The notes below the pieces were generated by a model. It worked only from the letters and a program-made list of their open reading frames with translations, was not told the origin of the DNA and made no database searches. This document shows positions 43,559 to 51,725 of a stretch of DNA of 64,000 bases, one piece after another. The position numbers were made by a program, and so were the translations under genes. Each line of letters starts with the position of its first letter. The first letter of the stretch is position 1. This DNA is from Gemmatimonadota bacterium (GTDB lineage Bacteria; Gemmatimonadota; Gemmatimonadetes; Longimicrobiales; Gaopeijiaceae), in NCBI GenBank assembly GCA_041390105.1, contig JAWKQO010000001.1, forward strand, positions 1,490,001-1,554,000, in the 5' to 3' direction.

Positions 43559-45784
43559 TCAGACCTGGTCCAGCACCCGATTCAGCGTCGCGCTGGGCCG
43601 CATCGCGGCACCGGCCTTCACCGGATCGACCAGGTAGTAGCCGCCCAGATCCTGAGGCGAGCCCTGGGCCGCATCGAGCTCGGCGAGAATCGTACCTTCG
43701 CCGTCCGCCAGCGCCTGCGCCACCGGCAGGAAGCGCTGGGCCAGAGCCGCATCGGCCGTCTGCGCCGCCAACGCCTTGGCCCAGTACTGCGTCAAGTAGA
43801 AGGTGCTGCCCCGGTTGTCGAGTTGATGCACGTCCCGCTCCGGGGAGCGCCCGTTCTGCAGGTATTCCGCAGTGGCCGCGTCCAGAGTGTCGGCCAATAC
43901 CAGCGCCCCCTCGTTCCCGAACTGCTCGCCGAGGTGTTGCAGCGACGCTGCCAGGGCCATGTACTCGCCGAGCGAATCCCAGCGCAGGTGTCCTTCCTCC
44001 TGGAACTGCTGCACGTGCTTGGGCGCAGAGCCACCGGCTCCGGTCTCGAACAGGCCTCCGCCCTGCAGGAGCGGCACGATGGACAGCATGCGCGCGCTGG
44101 TGCCGATCTCCAGAATGGGGAACAGGTCCGTGAGATAGTCACGGAGCACGTTTCCCGTCACCGAGATCGTGTCCTCCCCGCGCCGGATCCGCTCCAGCGA
44201 GTACTTCATGGCGTCGACGGGAGCCAGGATGCGGATGACAAGGCCCGTGGTGTCGTGCTCCTTCAGATCACGTTCGACCTTCTTGATGACTTCGGCGTCG
44301 TGCGCCCGAGCCCGGTCCAGCCAGAACAGGGCCGGGGCCCCGGTGGCCCGTGCCCGCGTGACGGCCAGTTTCACCCAGTCCCGAATCGCCTCGTCCTTGG
44401 TCTGGCAAGCCCGCCAGATGTCCCCGGCTTCCACGACGTGTTCGAGCAGGATCCGGCCCTGCACATCCACCACCCGCACGGTGCCTGCGGACGCGATCTC
44501 GAACGTCTTGTCGTGCGACCCGTATTCTTCGGCCTTCTGCGCCATGAGGCCCACGTTGGGCACGCTGCCCATCGTGGCCGGGTCGAACTGCCCGTGGGCC
44601 TGGCAATCCTCGATCACCGTCTGGTAGATGCCCGCATAGCTGGAGTCGGGGATCACGGCCTTGGTGTCCTGAAGTTCGCCCTTGGCGTTCCACATCCGTC
44701 CTGAATCACGGATAAGGGGCGGCATCGACGCATCGATGATCACGTCGCTGGGCACGTGCAGGTTCGTGATCCCCTTGTCCGAGTTCACCATCGCCAGCGC
44801 CGGACCGTTCCGGTAGGCGGCCGCGATGTCCGTCTCGATCGCACCGCGCTGTTCGGCTGGCAGGGTCGCGATCTTGGCCAGCAGATCACCAAACCCATTG
44901 TTGGGATCCACGCCCAGCTCGTCGAGCACCGCTGCGTGCGCGCGGAAGACGTTCGCGAAGAACACGCGAACCGCATGCCCGAAGAGGATGGGATCGGACA
45001 CCTTCATCATGGTGGCCTTGAGGTGCAGCGAGAACAGCACCCCCTCCTCCTTGGCATCGCCGATCTGCTTCTCCAGGAAGGTGACCAGGGCACGCTTGCT
45101 CAAGAAGGTACCGTCGAGCACCTCACCGGCCTTCAGGGCCAAGCCGTCTTTCAGAACGGTGACGGCGCCGTCCGGGGCCACGTGCTCGATGCGTGCCGTG
45201 GTAGCCGCCTCCAGCGTGACGGACCGCTCGTTGGCTCGGAAATCGCCCTCGCCCATCGTGGCCACGTGCGTCCGGGAGTCTTCGGGCCACGGCCGCATCC
45301 TGGGCGGGTGGGCGCGCGCAAAGTCCTTGACGGATTTGGGCGCTCGCCGATCCGAGTTCCCCTGGCGCAGCACCGGGTTCACGGCGCTGCCTTTGGCGCG
45401 ATCGTAGCGCGCGCGGATCTCGCGTTCGGCGTCGTCGGCAGGCTCGGCCGGATAGGCCGGAAGGGCGTAGCCCTTGGCCTGGAGCTCCGCGATGCAGGCC
45501 TTCATCTGGGGAATCGAGGCGCTGACGTTGGGCAGCTTGATGATGTTCGCTTCAGGTGTCTCCACCAGGCGCCCCAACTCGGCCAGATCGTCGGGAATGC
45601 GCTGATCCTCCCGCAGACGGTCGGCGAACACCGCCAGGATCCGGCCCGCCAGCGAGATGTCGCGGGTCTCCACCGGTACGCCGGCCGCGCCCGCGAACGC
45701 CCGGATCACGGGCAGGAACGCGTGGGTGGCCAGGGCCGGGGCTTCGTCCGTCCACGTATAGAGGATCGAGGGCGCTTTGCTCAT
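43559..45784 (-). CDS. icd: NADP-dependent isocitrate dehydrogenase, monomeric type
   Basis: 741 residues from ATG 45784, very close to the roughly 740 residues usual for monomeric (IDH-II) enzymes. It oxidises isocitrate to 2-oxoglutarate with NADP in the cytoplasmic citrate cycle. Hallmark stretches run along the whole length: IYTWTDEAPALATHAFLP, ANIIKLPNVSASIPQMKA, QGNSDRRAP, LHLKATMMKVSDPILFGH, NSDKGITNLHVPSDVI, ARMLSIVPLLQGGGLFETGA and LDNRGSTFYLTQYWAKALA. An in-frame stretch upstream of 45784 is not needed. It is the only clear central-metabolism gene in the window and shows no link to its neighbours. Confidence 0.97.
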   Translation of the reverse strand: MSKAPSILYTWTDEAPALATHAFLPVIRAFAGAAGVPVETRDISLAGRILAVFADRLREDQRIPDDLAELGRLVETPEANIIKLPNVSASIPQMKACIAELQAKGYALPAYPAEPADDAEREIRARYDRAKGSAVNPVLRQGNSDRRAPKSVKDFARAHPPRMRPWPEDSRTHVATMGEGDFRANERSVTLEAATTARIEHVAPDGAVTVLKDGLALKAGEVLDGTFLSKRALVTFLEKQIGDAKEEGVLFSLHLKATMMKVSDPILFGHAVRVFFANVFRAHAAVLDELGVDPNNGFGDLLAKIATLPAEQRGAIETDIAAAYRNGPALAMVNSDKGITNLHVPSDVIIDASMPPLIRDSGRMWNAKGELQDTKAVIPDSSYAGIYQTVIEDCQAHGQFDPATMGSVPNVGLMAQKAEEYGSHDKTFEIASAGTVRVVDVQGRILLEHVVEAGDIWRACQTKDEAIRDWVKLAVTRARATGAPALFWLDRARAHDAEVIKKVERDLKEHDTTGLVIRILAPVDAMKYSLERIRRGEDTISVTGNVLRDYLTDLFPILEIGTSARMLSIVPLLQGGGLFETGAGGSAPKHVQQFQEEGHLRWDSLGEYMALAASLQHLGEQFGNEGALVLADTLDAATAEYLQNGRSPERDVHQLDNRGSTFYLTQYWAKALAAQTADAALAQRFLPVAQALADGEGTILAELDAAQGSPQDLGGYYLVDPVKAGAAMRPSATLNRVLDQV

Positions 45785-45985
45785 GGGGTCCGTCGGGTCC
45801 AGCCGGGGTTCTAAGGAGAAGGGGCGCCCCAAGATGCCCCGCGCGGAGCGTCCGCGACAGGGCCGGCCACCCGCCTGCGCACCCCGCGATCCGGCGGCGG
45901 AACACCCGCCCCACGTTGCGGATAGCCCCTCACCCCGCCGATCTTGCATTCAATTCCACGACAGCGATTGCGGAGGTCGAGTCCG

Positions 45986-46738
45986 GTGGATCCCCACCGA
46001 CTGCTGGAAACCCATTTACCCATCGTCGACCGGATCGTCGCGAGCATTTGTCGGCGCCGAGCTGTGCTGGGCGACGATGCGGACGACTTTTCCGGGTGGG
46101 TCCGGCTGCGCCTCCTCGAGAACGACGGCGCCATCCTTCGACGATTCGAGGGCCGCACCACGATCGGGGGGTACCTGACGGTGGTGATCTGGAACCTGTA
46201 CCGTGATTACCGCATTGCGGAGCGGGGCAAGTGGCGTCCATCTGCGGAAGCCCGCCGCCGGGGGCCGGTCGCGATCCAGCTCGACGCCCTCCTGCATCGC
46301 GACGGCTTCTCCCTGCGCGAGGCTGCCCAAGCCCTGCGGGCGCGCTTCGAGATCCCGCTCTCCGACACAGAGTTCGCTCGACTGGCCGCGGCGCTGCCAC
46401 CCCGGCGAGATCGACCCGAGTTCGTGGATCTGAGCCAGGGGCTCACGCCGGACGAGAACACGCCGGAGAAAGCCCTGGAGCAAAGGAGCCGCATCGCGTT
46501 GTCGGAGCGGACCCGCGCGGCGTTGGACCGCGCGCTCCGCTCACTGCCGCGAGAGGACGAGGTGATCATCCGCATGCACTACCTGGAAGGGCACACGCTG
46601 GCGGACGTGTCCCGAACCCTGGGGCTTCCCCAAAAGCCCCTCTATCGGCGGGTGATTCGCACCATGAAGGGCCTGGAGCGGGCGCTCACCGAAGACGGGG
46701 TCGACGTGGAACAGGTCAAGGAAACCCTGCATGCGTGA
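45986..46738 (+). CDS. ECF-type RNA polymerase sigma factor
   Basis: 250 residues from GTG 45986, with GGAGG 9 bases upstream; an ATG 14 codons earlier lacks one. Region 2 is at about 5-95 (LLETHLPIVDRIVASICRRR, DDFSGWVRLRLLENDGAIL, RTTIGGYLTVVIWNLYRDY). Region 4 is at about 180-240 (RALRSLPREDEVIIRMHYLE, HTLADVSRTLGLPQKPLY). The stretch between them is about 80 residues, longer than in most ECF sigmas, so it is a divergent group. The next gene, 57 bases downstream, encodes a membrane protein with an anti-sigma-like N-terminus, followed by a TPR-CHAT lipoprotein. Confidence 0.9.
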   Translation: MDPHRLLETHLPIVDRIVASICRRRAVLGDDADDFSGWVRLRLLENDGAILRRFEGRTTIGGYLTVVIWNLYRDYRIAERGKWRPSAEARRRGPVAIQLDALLHRDGFSLREAAQALRARFEIPLSDTEFARLAAALPPRRDRPEFVDLSQGLTPDENTPEKALEQRSRIALSERTRAALDRALRSLPREDEVIIRMHYLEGHTLADVSRTLGLPQKPLYRRVIRTMKGLERALTEDGVDVEQVKETLHA

Positions 46739-46795
46739 GAATCGACCGGGGCGGGGCCGTCCCCACTGGACAGTGGAGAGAGGGAAGGACGCGCC

Positions 46796-47698
46796 ATGAC
46801 ACGCCCGAGCGACGAAACCCTCGCAGCCTTCCTGGAGGGCCGGCTCACGGCCCTCGAGCGAGAGCGCGTGCTGGAGTGGCTCGCGGCCTCCGAGGAGGCG
46901 CGCGAGTGGATGGTCGACGCGTCGGCCACCCTGACAGAGGTCCGGACCCTGGTGGGGGAACGGTCTCAGGGGACCGGCTGGACCCGATGGAAGCGGACGG
47001 CCCGTTGGCTGGCCGTCGCCGCCGGCATTGTGCTGCTGGCCTTGCCCGCCCTCCGGGGTGGCGGAACCTCGCCCGGCGAACGGAGCCTGCGAGTGCTGCG
47101 GCGTGCCGTGGACAACGAGGGGACCGCAACGGCCCCCTCGGACAGCGAAACCGTCGCACTGGCGCCCCTCTGGAGCGTCTCTCGCGGGGAGGGTCGCCCT
47201 TCCGCAGCCGCGGCGGCCGACGCTTCCTTCCGCGCTGGCGCCTCCTGGAGTCACCTGGAGCTCGGGCTGCAGCGCGGGGATGTCGCCTACTCGGAGCGGA
47301 GCGCCGCACTGCTCTCCGAAGCCCTGGGGAGCGGAGCCGGCGCAGCGGTGCTCTCCAGCCGGCTCGACGCGCTCGTCCAGAGGTCCGACGGCGCAGACGT
47401 CGACGTAGCCGAGCGGGACATACTTTTCCGTGACCTCGAATCCGCCAGCGCGGCGCCTTGGTTTGCGCTGGGCGTCTGGGCCGGTGCGGTCCAGATCACC
47501 GTGGCCCTGGGCAGTCGGGACCGCGCCCACGAGCTGTCCTCCCTGGCGGGACCCCTGGCCGCCCAACTCCCGGACCTTCCTCCTGGAGTCGAAGCCCGCG
47601 GCGCCGTCGAAGGGGTCCGCACGGCCCTCGACGAGGGCGATCCACCCGAACGCGTTCTCGCCCGGTTGAGGGAACTCGCAGCGACCCTCGGCCTCTGA
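46796..47698 (+). CDS. Membrane anti-sigma-like protein without zinc ligands
   Basis: 300 residues; ATG preceded by GGAAGGACGCGCC. The N-terminus has the helix pair of zinc-finger anti-sigmas (DETLAAFLEGRLTALERERV), but where HxxxCxxC is expected it reads EWLAASEEAREWM, so His and both Cys are replaced (W28, S32, A35). One membrane helix follows (about 70-87, ARWLAVAAGIVLLALPAL), then about 200 extracytoplasmic residues rich in Ala and Leu, mostly helical. Position between the sigma gene and the CHAT gene supports an anti-sigma role. The CHAT gene starts 4 bases after its stop. The assignment rests on context and N-terminal pattern. Confidence 0.7.
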   Translation: MTRPSDETLAAFLEGRLTALERERVLEWLAASEEAREWMVDASATLTEVRTLVGERSQGTGWTRWKRTARWLAVAAGIVLLALPALRGGGTSPGERSLRVLRRAVDNEGTATAPSDSETVALAPLWSVSRGEGRPSAAAAADASFRAGASWSHLELGLQRGDVAYSERSAALLSEALGSGAGAAVLSSRLDALVQRSDGADVDVAERDILFRDLESASAAPWFALGVWAGAVQITVALGSRDRAHELSSLAGPLAAQLPDLPPGVEARGAVEGVRTALDEGDPPERVLARLRELAATLGL

Positions 47699-47701
47699 GT
47701 C

Positions 47702-50692
47702 GTGCGCCTGCGCGCCGCGGCTCTTCTGGGCACGCTGTTGGCCTCCGCGTGCAGCAGCTCCGTCGAGTCCTCCCTGACCGAGCGCGCCCGCACGCTGCTC
47801 GCCAACTCGGCGGACGGCTTCGAGTTGTCGGGCGGTGTGCATGTCTGCTCGCGGTGGCCCCGCCCCACGGGCCCGGAGGCCGACTGTTCCCTCGCGATCC
47901 AGCGACCCGCACTGGCCGGGGCCACCCGCTTGGCCGCCGACGTCGATCGGGCTCTGAACGGGGTACCGGACCGGGATGCGCTGTGGGCCGCCGCTCTGTT
48001 GGGAATCGCTTTGCCCTCCGACCGGCGGCTCGGCCTCGATGCGGCCGCGCGTCGTCTCCGGCACGTCATCGCGTTGGAAGACGCAGTCGACGCTCGCAAC
48101 GACCTCGGCGTAGCGCTGGCGCTGGAGGGTGACGAAGCCGACGAGCCGGAAGCGTGGTTGGCGGCCCTCGATCAGTTCGACAGCGTGCTCCTCGAAGACG
48201 GAGCCCAGGCCGCGGCTCGCGCAAACCGCAACCTGGTGCTCCAAAGACTGGGACTCCCCTTGTTGAGCCGCCTGGAGCAGAACTCGCCCGCGCCCGGCGC
48301 GGGGACCCCCGCCGCTCCCCGGGATTCGACGGTGGCGTCGCTGCGCAGTTTGCTGGAGCGCGGGGCCGAGCCGCCGGTGCGCCTGCTCGATGACCTCACC
48401 ACGGGGGGTAGCCGACGGGTGCTGGAGTTCGCACTGGTCGACGTGCTGGCTCCCGCGCTGCAGGACAGCGACTCGGTGAGCGGGGCCCGGTGGATCACGG
48501 CCCGGTCACTGGCCACCTGGCTACGCGACGAACCAGGGGACTCCGCACTCGCCGGCGCGCTGGACGCGGCAGCACGCGGCGCCGGCGGGGTCTTCACCAA
48601 GGCGGGTGCCGAGGCCCTGCGGGCCTATGCGCGCGGCCGCCTCCTCTTCCTGCGCAGTGCCTACGCGGAGGCGGGCGTCCATCTGGCCGAGGCCGAGGAA
48701 GCCTGGCGGGTGGATGCCAGTCCTCTGCTACCCGCCGCCACCTTCTGGGCGGGTGTGACGCGGTATTACGCCCCGGATCCGGATGGCGCCCGACAGCGCT
48801 TTCGCACGGTCCTCGAACAACCGTCGCCGACCTTCCGGGCCTACGCCCATTGGGGCCTGGGCATCGTCGCGGGTCGACAGGGCGATTGGCAGGAGGCCGT
48901 CCGCCACTATCGCGCTTCGCTCGACACGTACGAGCAGCTGCGCGATCCCGACGGTGCCGCGGGAGCCCGCTTCCTGCTGGGTGACGTCTACGGCTACACG
49001 GGCCAGCCCGGCGCAGCGCTGCACGAGCTGCTGAACGTCATCCCCGAACATCGTCGTCTGGGATCCTTCGACAATCTGCACAACGAATTGGTGACGGCTG
49101 GCCGCCTTTCCCTCGCGCTGGGGCATGTCGGCGGTGCTCGTGCGTTCTTCCAGGAAGCGCTGCTGCTGGCCGAGAGCCGCGGAGAGCCGCGCATCCGGGC
49201 TGAAGCCCGCGTGGAGCTGGCCCGTTCGCTCTCGGACGGCGGTCGCGTTGCCGTGCTGTTGTCGGAGGCCCGCACCCTGATCGACTCCGTCCCCGACGTG
49301 GCGATGCAGGAACGCCTGGAGGCCGAAGCAGCGTCGGTGGAGGGCGCTTCTGCGCAGGGCGCCACACCCGCTTCCCTCGATGCGTTGGACCGTTCGCTCG
49401 CGTACTTCCAAGCGGTGGACGTGCCGATCCTGGCCAGCCGACTCCTGGTCGTGCGGGCCCACGCCCACGTGTCTGCGGGCGATACCGTCGCCGCCATCGC
49501 CGATCTCGAGCATCTGCTCGCCGCCGCGGAGAAGCAGACGGCCCGCAGCGACTCCCTGTTCCTGAAACTCATGCTGCGCGGAGTGGTGGACGACGGCCGC
49601 CGCTCCCTTCTGGACCTCTACCTGGGCTCGGGTCAGGAAGAACGGGCCCTTGGTCTGTCGTCCGGCGGACTCGCCCCGCCGGAAGACGGACAGACCCGCA
49701 TCGTCTTCGCCGAAGGGAAGCAGCGACTGTGGGCGTGGATCCAAAGCTCGACCGGGAGCGAGCGCCTGGCACTGAGCGACGACGCGGACGCCATCTACGC
49801 CGCCGTAGCGCGCTATGTCGCGGCCCTGTCCGCGCGCCTGGCGCAGCAGGAGTCGGCGGCGCTCTCCCGTGGCCTGTATGAATCTCTCATGCGACCGCTG
49901 GTCGCACGGATCCCCGAGGGGGAGCGGCTCGAGATCGTGACCAGCGGCCCCCTGGGAACGCTCCCCTTCGCCGCACTCCTGGACGAGGACGACGCTCCTC
50001 TCATGACTCGCTTCAGCCTCGCTTACCCGAGGGCGGTGCCCCTGGAGCACCCACCGTCAGCAGAGGAGCGAGCCGCAGACCGGAGCATTCTCGTCGTGGC
50101 CGATCCAGCCTTCGCCGCAGACGCACACCCGTTGCTGAGCCGGCTCCCCATGGCACGCGTGGAAGCGGACAGCCTCACGGCGCTGTTTGCAGCCCCGCTG
50201 GTGCTGAGCGGGTCGGCCGCAGCGCGCTCCCCCGTCCTCGGCGCCGCCCGCAGCGCGCGGGTGCTTCACTTCGCGGGACACGCGGTCCTGAACGAGCACG
50301 ACCCCCAGCGCTCGTCCCTGCTGCTGGCAGCGGATTCCACGGGCGGCGAACTCACCGCGGCCGAGATCGCAGCGCTGGATCTGACGGGCACGGAGTTGGT
50401 GTTCCTTTCCGCATGCAACACCGCACGTCCGGTGGACGGGGTCGTGCTCGGATTCGGGCCGTTGAGCTCAGCCTTCCTGGCCGCTGGAGTGGACGCGGTC
50501 GTGGGTACGCTGTGGGCGGTGGACGATCGCATCATGGCGCGGGTGGTTCCCCGGATCTACCGGGCTCTGGCCGACGGGTCCGCCCCCGACGTCGCGCTGG
50601 CCACCGTCCAACGAGAGCTTGGTGGCTCGCAGGATCCGGCCCTGCGTTCACCGTCCACCTGGGCCGCGCTGCGCATCGAGGCGCGTCGGTGA
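47702..50692 (+). CDS. TPR-CHAT domain protein, exported lipoprotein-like
   Basis: 996 residues from GTG 47702. The first 20 residues form a signal peptide ending in a lipobox-like LLASAC, so the protein is probably tethered outside the cytoplasm. Residues about 300-560 hold TPR-like helical pairs (AGARFLLGDVYGYTGQPGAA, GDWQEAVRHYRASLDTYEQL, AIADLEHLLAAAEKQTA). The C-terminal 280 residues are a CHAT caspase-like protease domain with a complete dyad: H860 in VLHFAGHAVL and C905 in LVFLSACNTA, plus AFLAAGVDAVVGTLWAV. CHAT proteases cleave specific partners when the sensor part is engaged. With sigma and anti-sigma directly upstream, the membrane protein at 46796 is the natural candidate substrate. 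Confidence 0.92.
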   Translation: MRLRAAALLGTLLASACSSSVESSLTERARTLLANSADGFELSGGVHVCSRWPRPTGPEADCSLAIQRPALAGATRLAADVDRALNGVPDRDALWAAALLGIALPSDRRLGLDAAARRLRHVIALEDAVDARNDLGVALALEGDEADEPEAWLAALDQFDSVLLEDGAQAAARANRNLVLQRLGLPLLSRLEQNSPAPGAGTPAAPRDSTVASLRSLLERGAEPPVRLLDDLTTGGSRRVLEFALVDVLAPALQDSDSVSGARWITARSLATWLRDEPGDSALAGALDAAARGAGGVFTKAGAEALRAYARGRLLFLRSAYAEAGVHLAEAEEAWRVDASPLLPAATFWAGVTRYYAPDPDGARQRFRTVLEQPSPTFRAYAHWGLGIVAGRQGDWQEAVRHYRASLDTYEQLRDPDGAAGARFLLGDVYGYTGQPGAALHELLNVIPEHRRLGSFDNLHNELVTAGRLSLALGHVGGARAFFQEALLLAESRGEPRIRAEARVELARSLSDGGRVAVLLSEARTLIDSVPDVAMQERLEAEAASVEGASAQGATPASLDALDRSLAYFQAVDVPILASRLLVVRAHAHVSAGDTVAAIADLEHLLAAAEKQTARSDSLFLKLMLRGVVDDGRRSLLDLYLGSGQEERALGLSSGGLAPPEDGQTRIVFAEGKQRLWAWIQSSTGSERLALSDDADAIYAAVARYVAALSARLAQQESAALSRGLYESLMRPLVARIPEGERLEIVTSGPLGTLPFAALLDEDDAPLMTRFSLAYPRAVPLEHPPSAEERAADRSILVVADPAFAADAHPLLSRLPMARVEADSLTALFAAPLVLSGSAAARSPVLGAARSARVLHFAGHAVLNEHDPQRSSLLLAADSTGGELTAAEIAALDLTGTELVFLSACNTARPVDGVVLGFGPLSSAFLAAGVDAVVGTLWAVDDRIMARVVPRIYRALADGSAPDVALATVQRELGGSQDPALRSPSTWAALRIEARR

Positions 50693-50760
50693 GAATCGGG
50701 AGAGGCGCGGCCGTCTGAGTAAGTGTCGGATCGAGCCTTCAACCCCCGAGAGCCCCCGAG

Positions 50761-51642
50761 ATGTCCCTCACGATCGAGTTTCGCGGCCCCTGTCTGTTCG
50801 ACCTCGCCAACCCCGGCAGTGTGCGCGTACTGCTACCCGCCGCGGAAGACGCGGCCAATCATCCCGATCACGCCACCAGCCCCGCCAATGTCCAACCGCA
50901 CTACGGATTCCTCTTCGTACGCCGTGACGACCTGATCAGCGGCACCTGGGACGAGCTCGTGACCCACTCGAACGGCGAACTCTGGTGTGCCATCCGCCTG
51001 GGCGCAGACGACCTCGGCGATCAGATCGATTTCTATCCATCCCGGGGAAGCACCAACGGATCCACGCTGCAGAATGCGATCGCGCGAGCCTCGCGGAACG
51101 GGCACGACCTGAAGCTCTCAGACGACCCCTCTGTGCTCGCGGCGGAGTTCGAGCTGCCCGCTGGATCGCTCACCTACGTGCTCAGCAGCGGCAGCTCCGG
51201 CGAACCGGGTGAGTGGGACGTAGGTGGCATCCGCAGCGCCGCGCTTCCATGGACGGTGCGTTGGACGTCGGTGGCCCCGACCGCGGGCATGGAGCTGCAG
51301 ATCGGCAAGCTCGCCGATCCTGCCAACGTGCGGACGCTGCGCCTGGCCAACGCTCCCGCCATCGAGATCATCGTGATGAGCATCGACACGCCGGACGCGG
51401 CCATGGCGCTGGAATACCCGCGGTTGTCTCCGTGCAGCGGAACAGGTTGCGCGGATCACGACTTCAAGTGGATGTACCGCTGTACGGTGGATCCGAGCGG
51501 AGCGATGCCGACGACCGGGCTCCACTACCCGGTATGGATTCCACAATCCGCTCCCCTGGCGTTGCGAGCAGCGCTCGCCACCGCGAGCGCTGCGACGATG
51601 GCGCCCGGGCTCCCCACGTGTTTCCCGGGGGGCTTCTGGTAG
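50761..51642 (+). CDS. Unknown protein downstream of the CHAT gene
   Basis: 293 residues, 68 bases after the CHAT stop on the same strand. No signal peptide or membrane helix. It opens with a conspicuous beta strand and nonpolar segment (MSLTIEFRGPCLFDLANPG, VRVLLPAAED) and is beta-rich throughout, ending in a Pro/Ala/Gly-rich tail. Several cysteines occur (C11, two in LSPCSGTGCADHD, one near the C-terminus, TCFPGGFW). I do not recognise a family. Co-direction and proximity suggest it belongs to the sigma/CHAT unit, possibly as a substrate, but the 68-base gap leaves room for an independent promoter. Confidence 0.6.
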   Translation: MSLTIEFRGPCLFDLANPGSVRVLLPAAEDAANHPDHATSPANVQPHYGFLFVRRDDLISGTWDELVTHSNGELWCAIRLGADDLGDQIDFYPSRGSTNGSTLQNAIARASRNGHDLKLSDDPSVLAAEFELPAGSLTYVLSSGSSGEPGEWDVGGIRSAALPWTVRWTSVAPTAGMELQIGKLADPANVRTLRLANAPAIEIIVMSIDTPDAAMALEYPRLSPCSGTGCADHDFKWMYRCTVDPSGAMPTTGLHYPVWIPQSAPLALRAALATASAATMAPGLPTCFPGGFW

Positions 51643-51725
51643 GCCGCCCCAACGGTCCGGTGCCTGCGCCCGTCGGGGGTCGCGACGAACCTCGCGGCCG
51701 CCGAGCCTAGCGCTTCGGCGACGTG

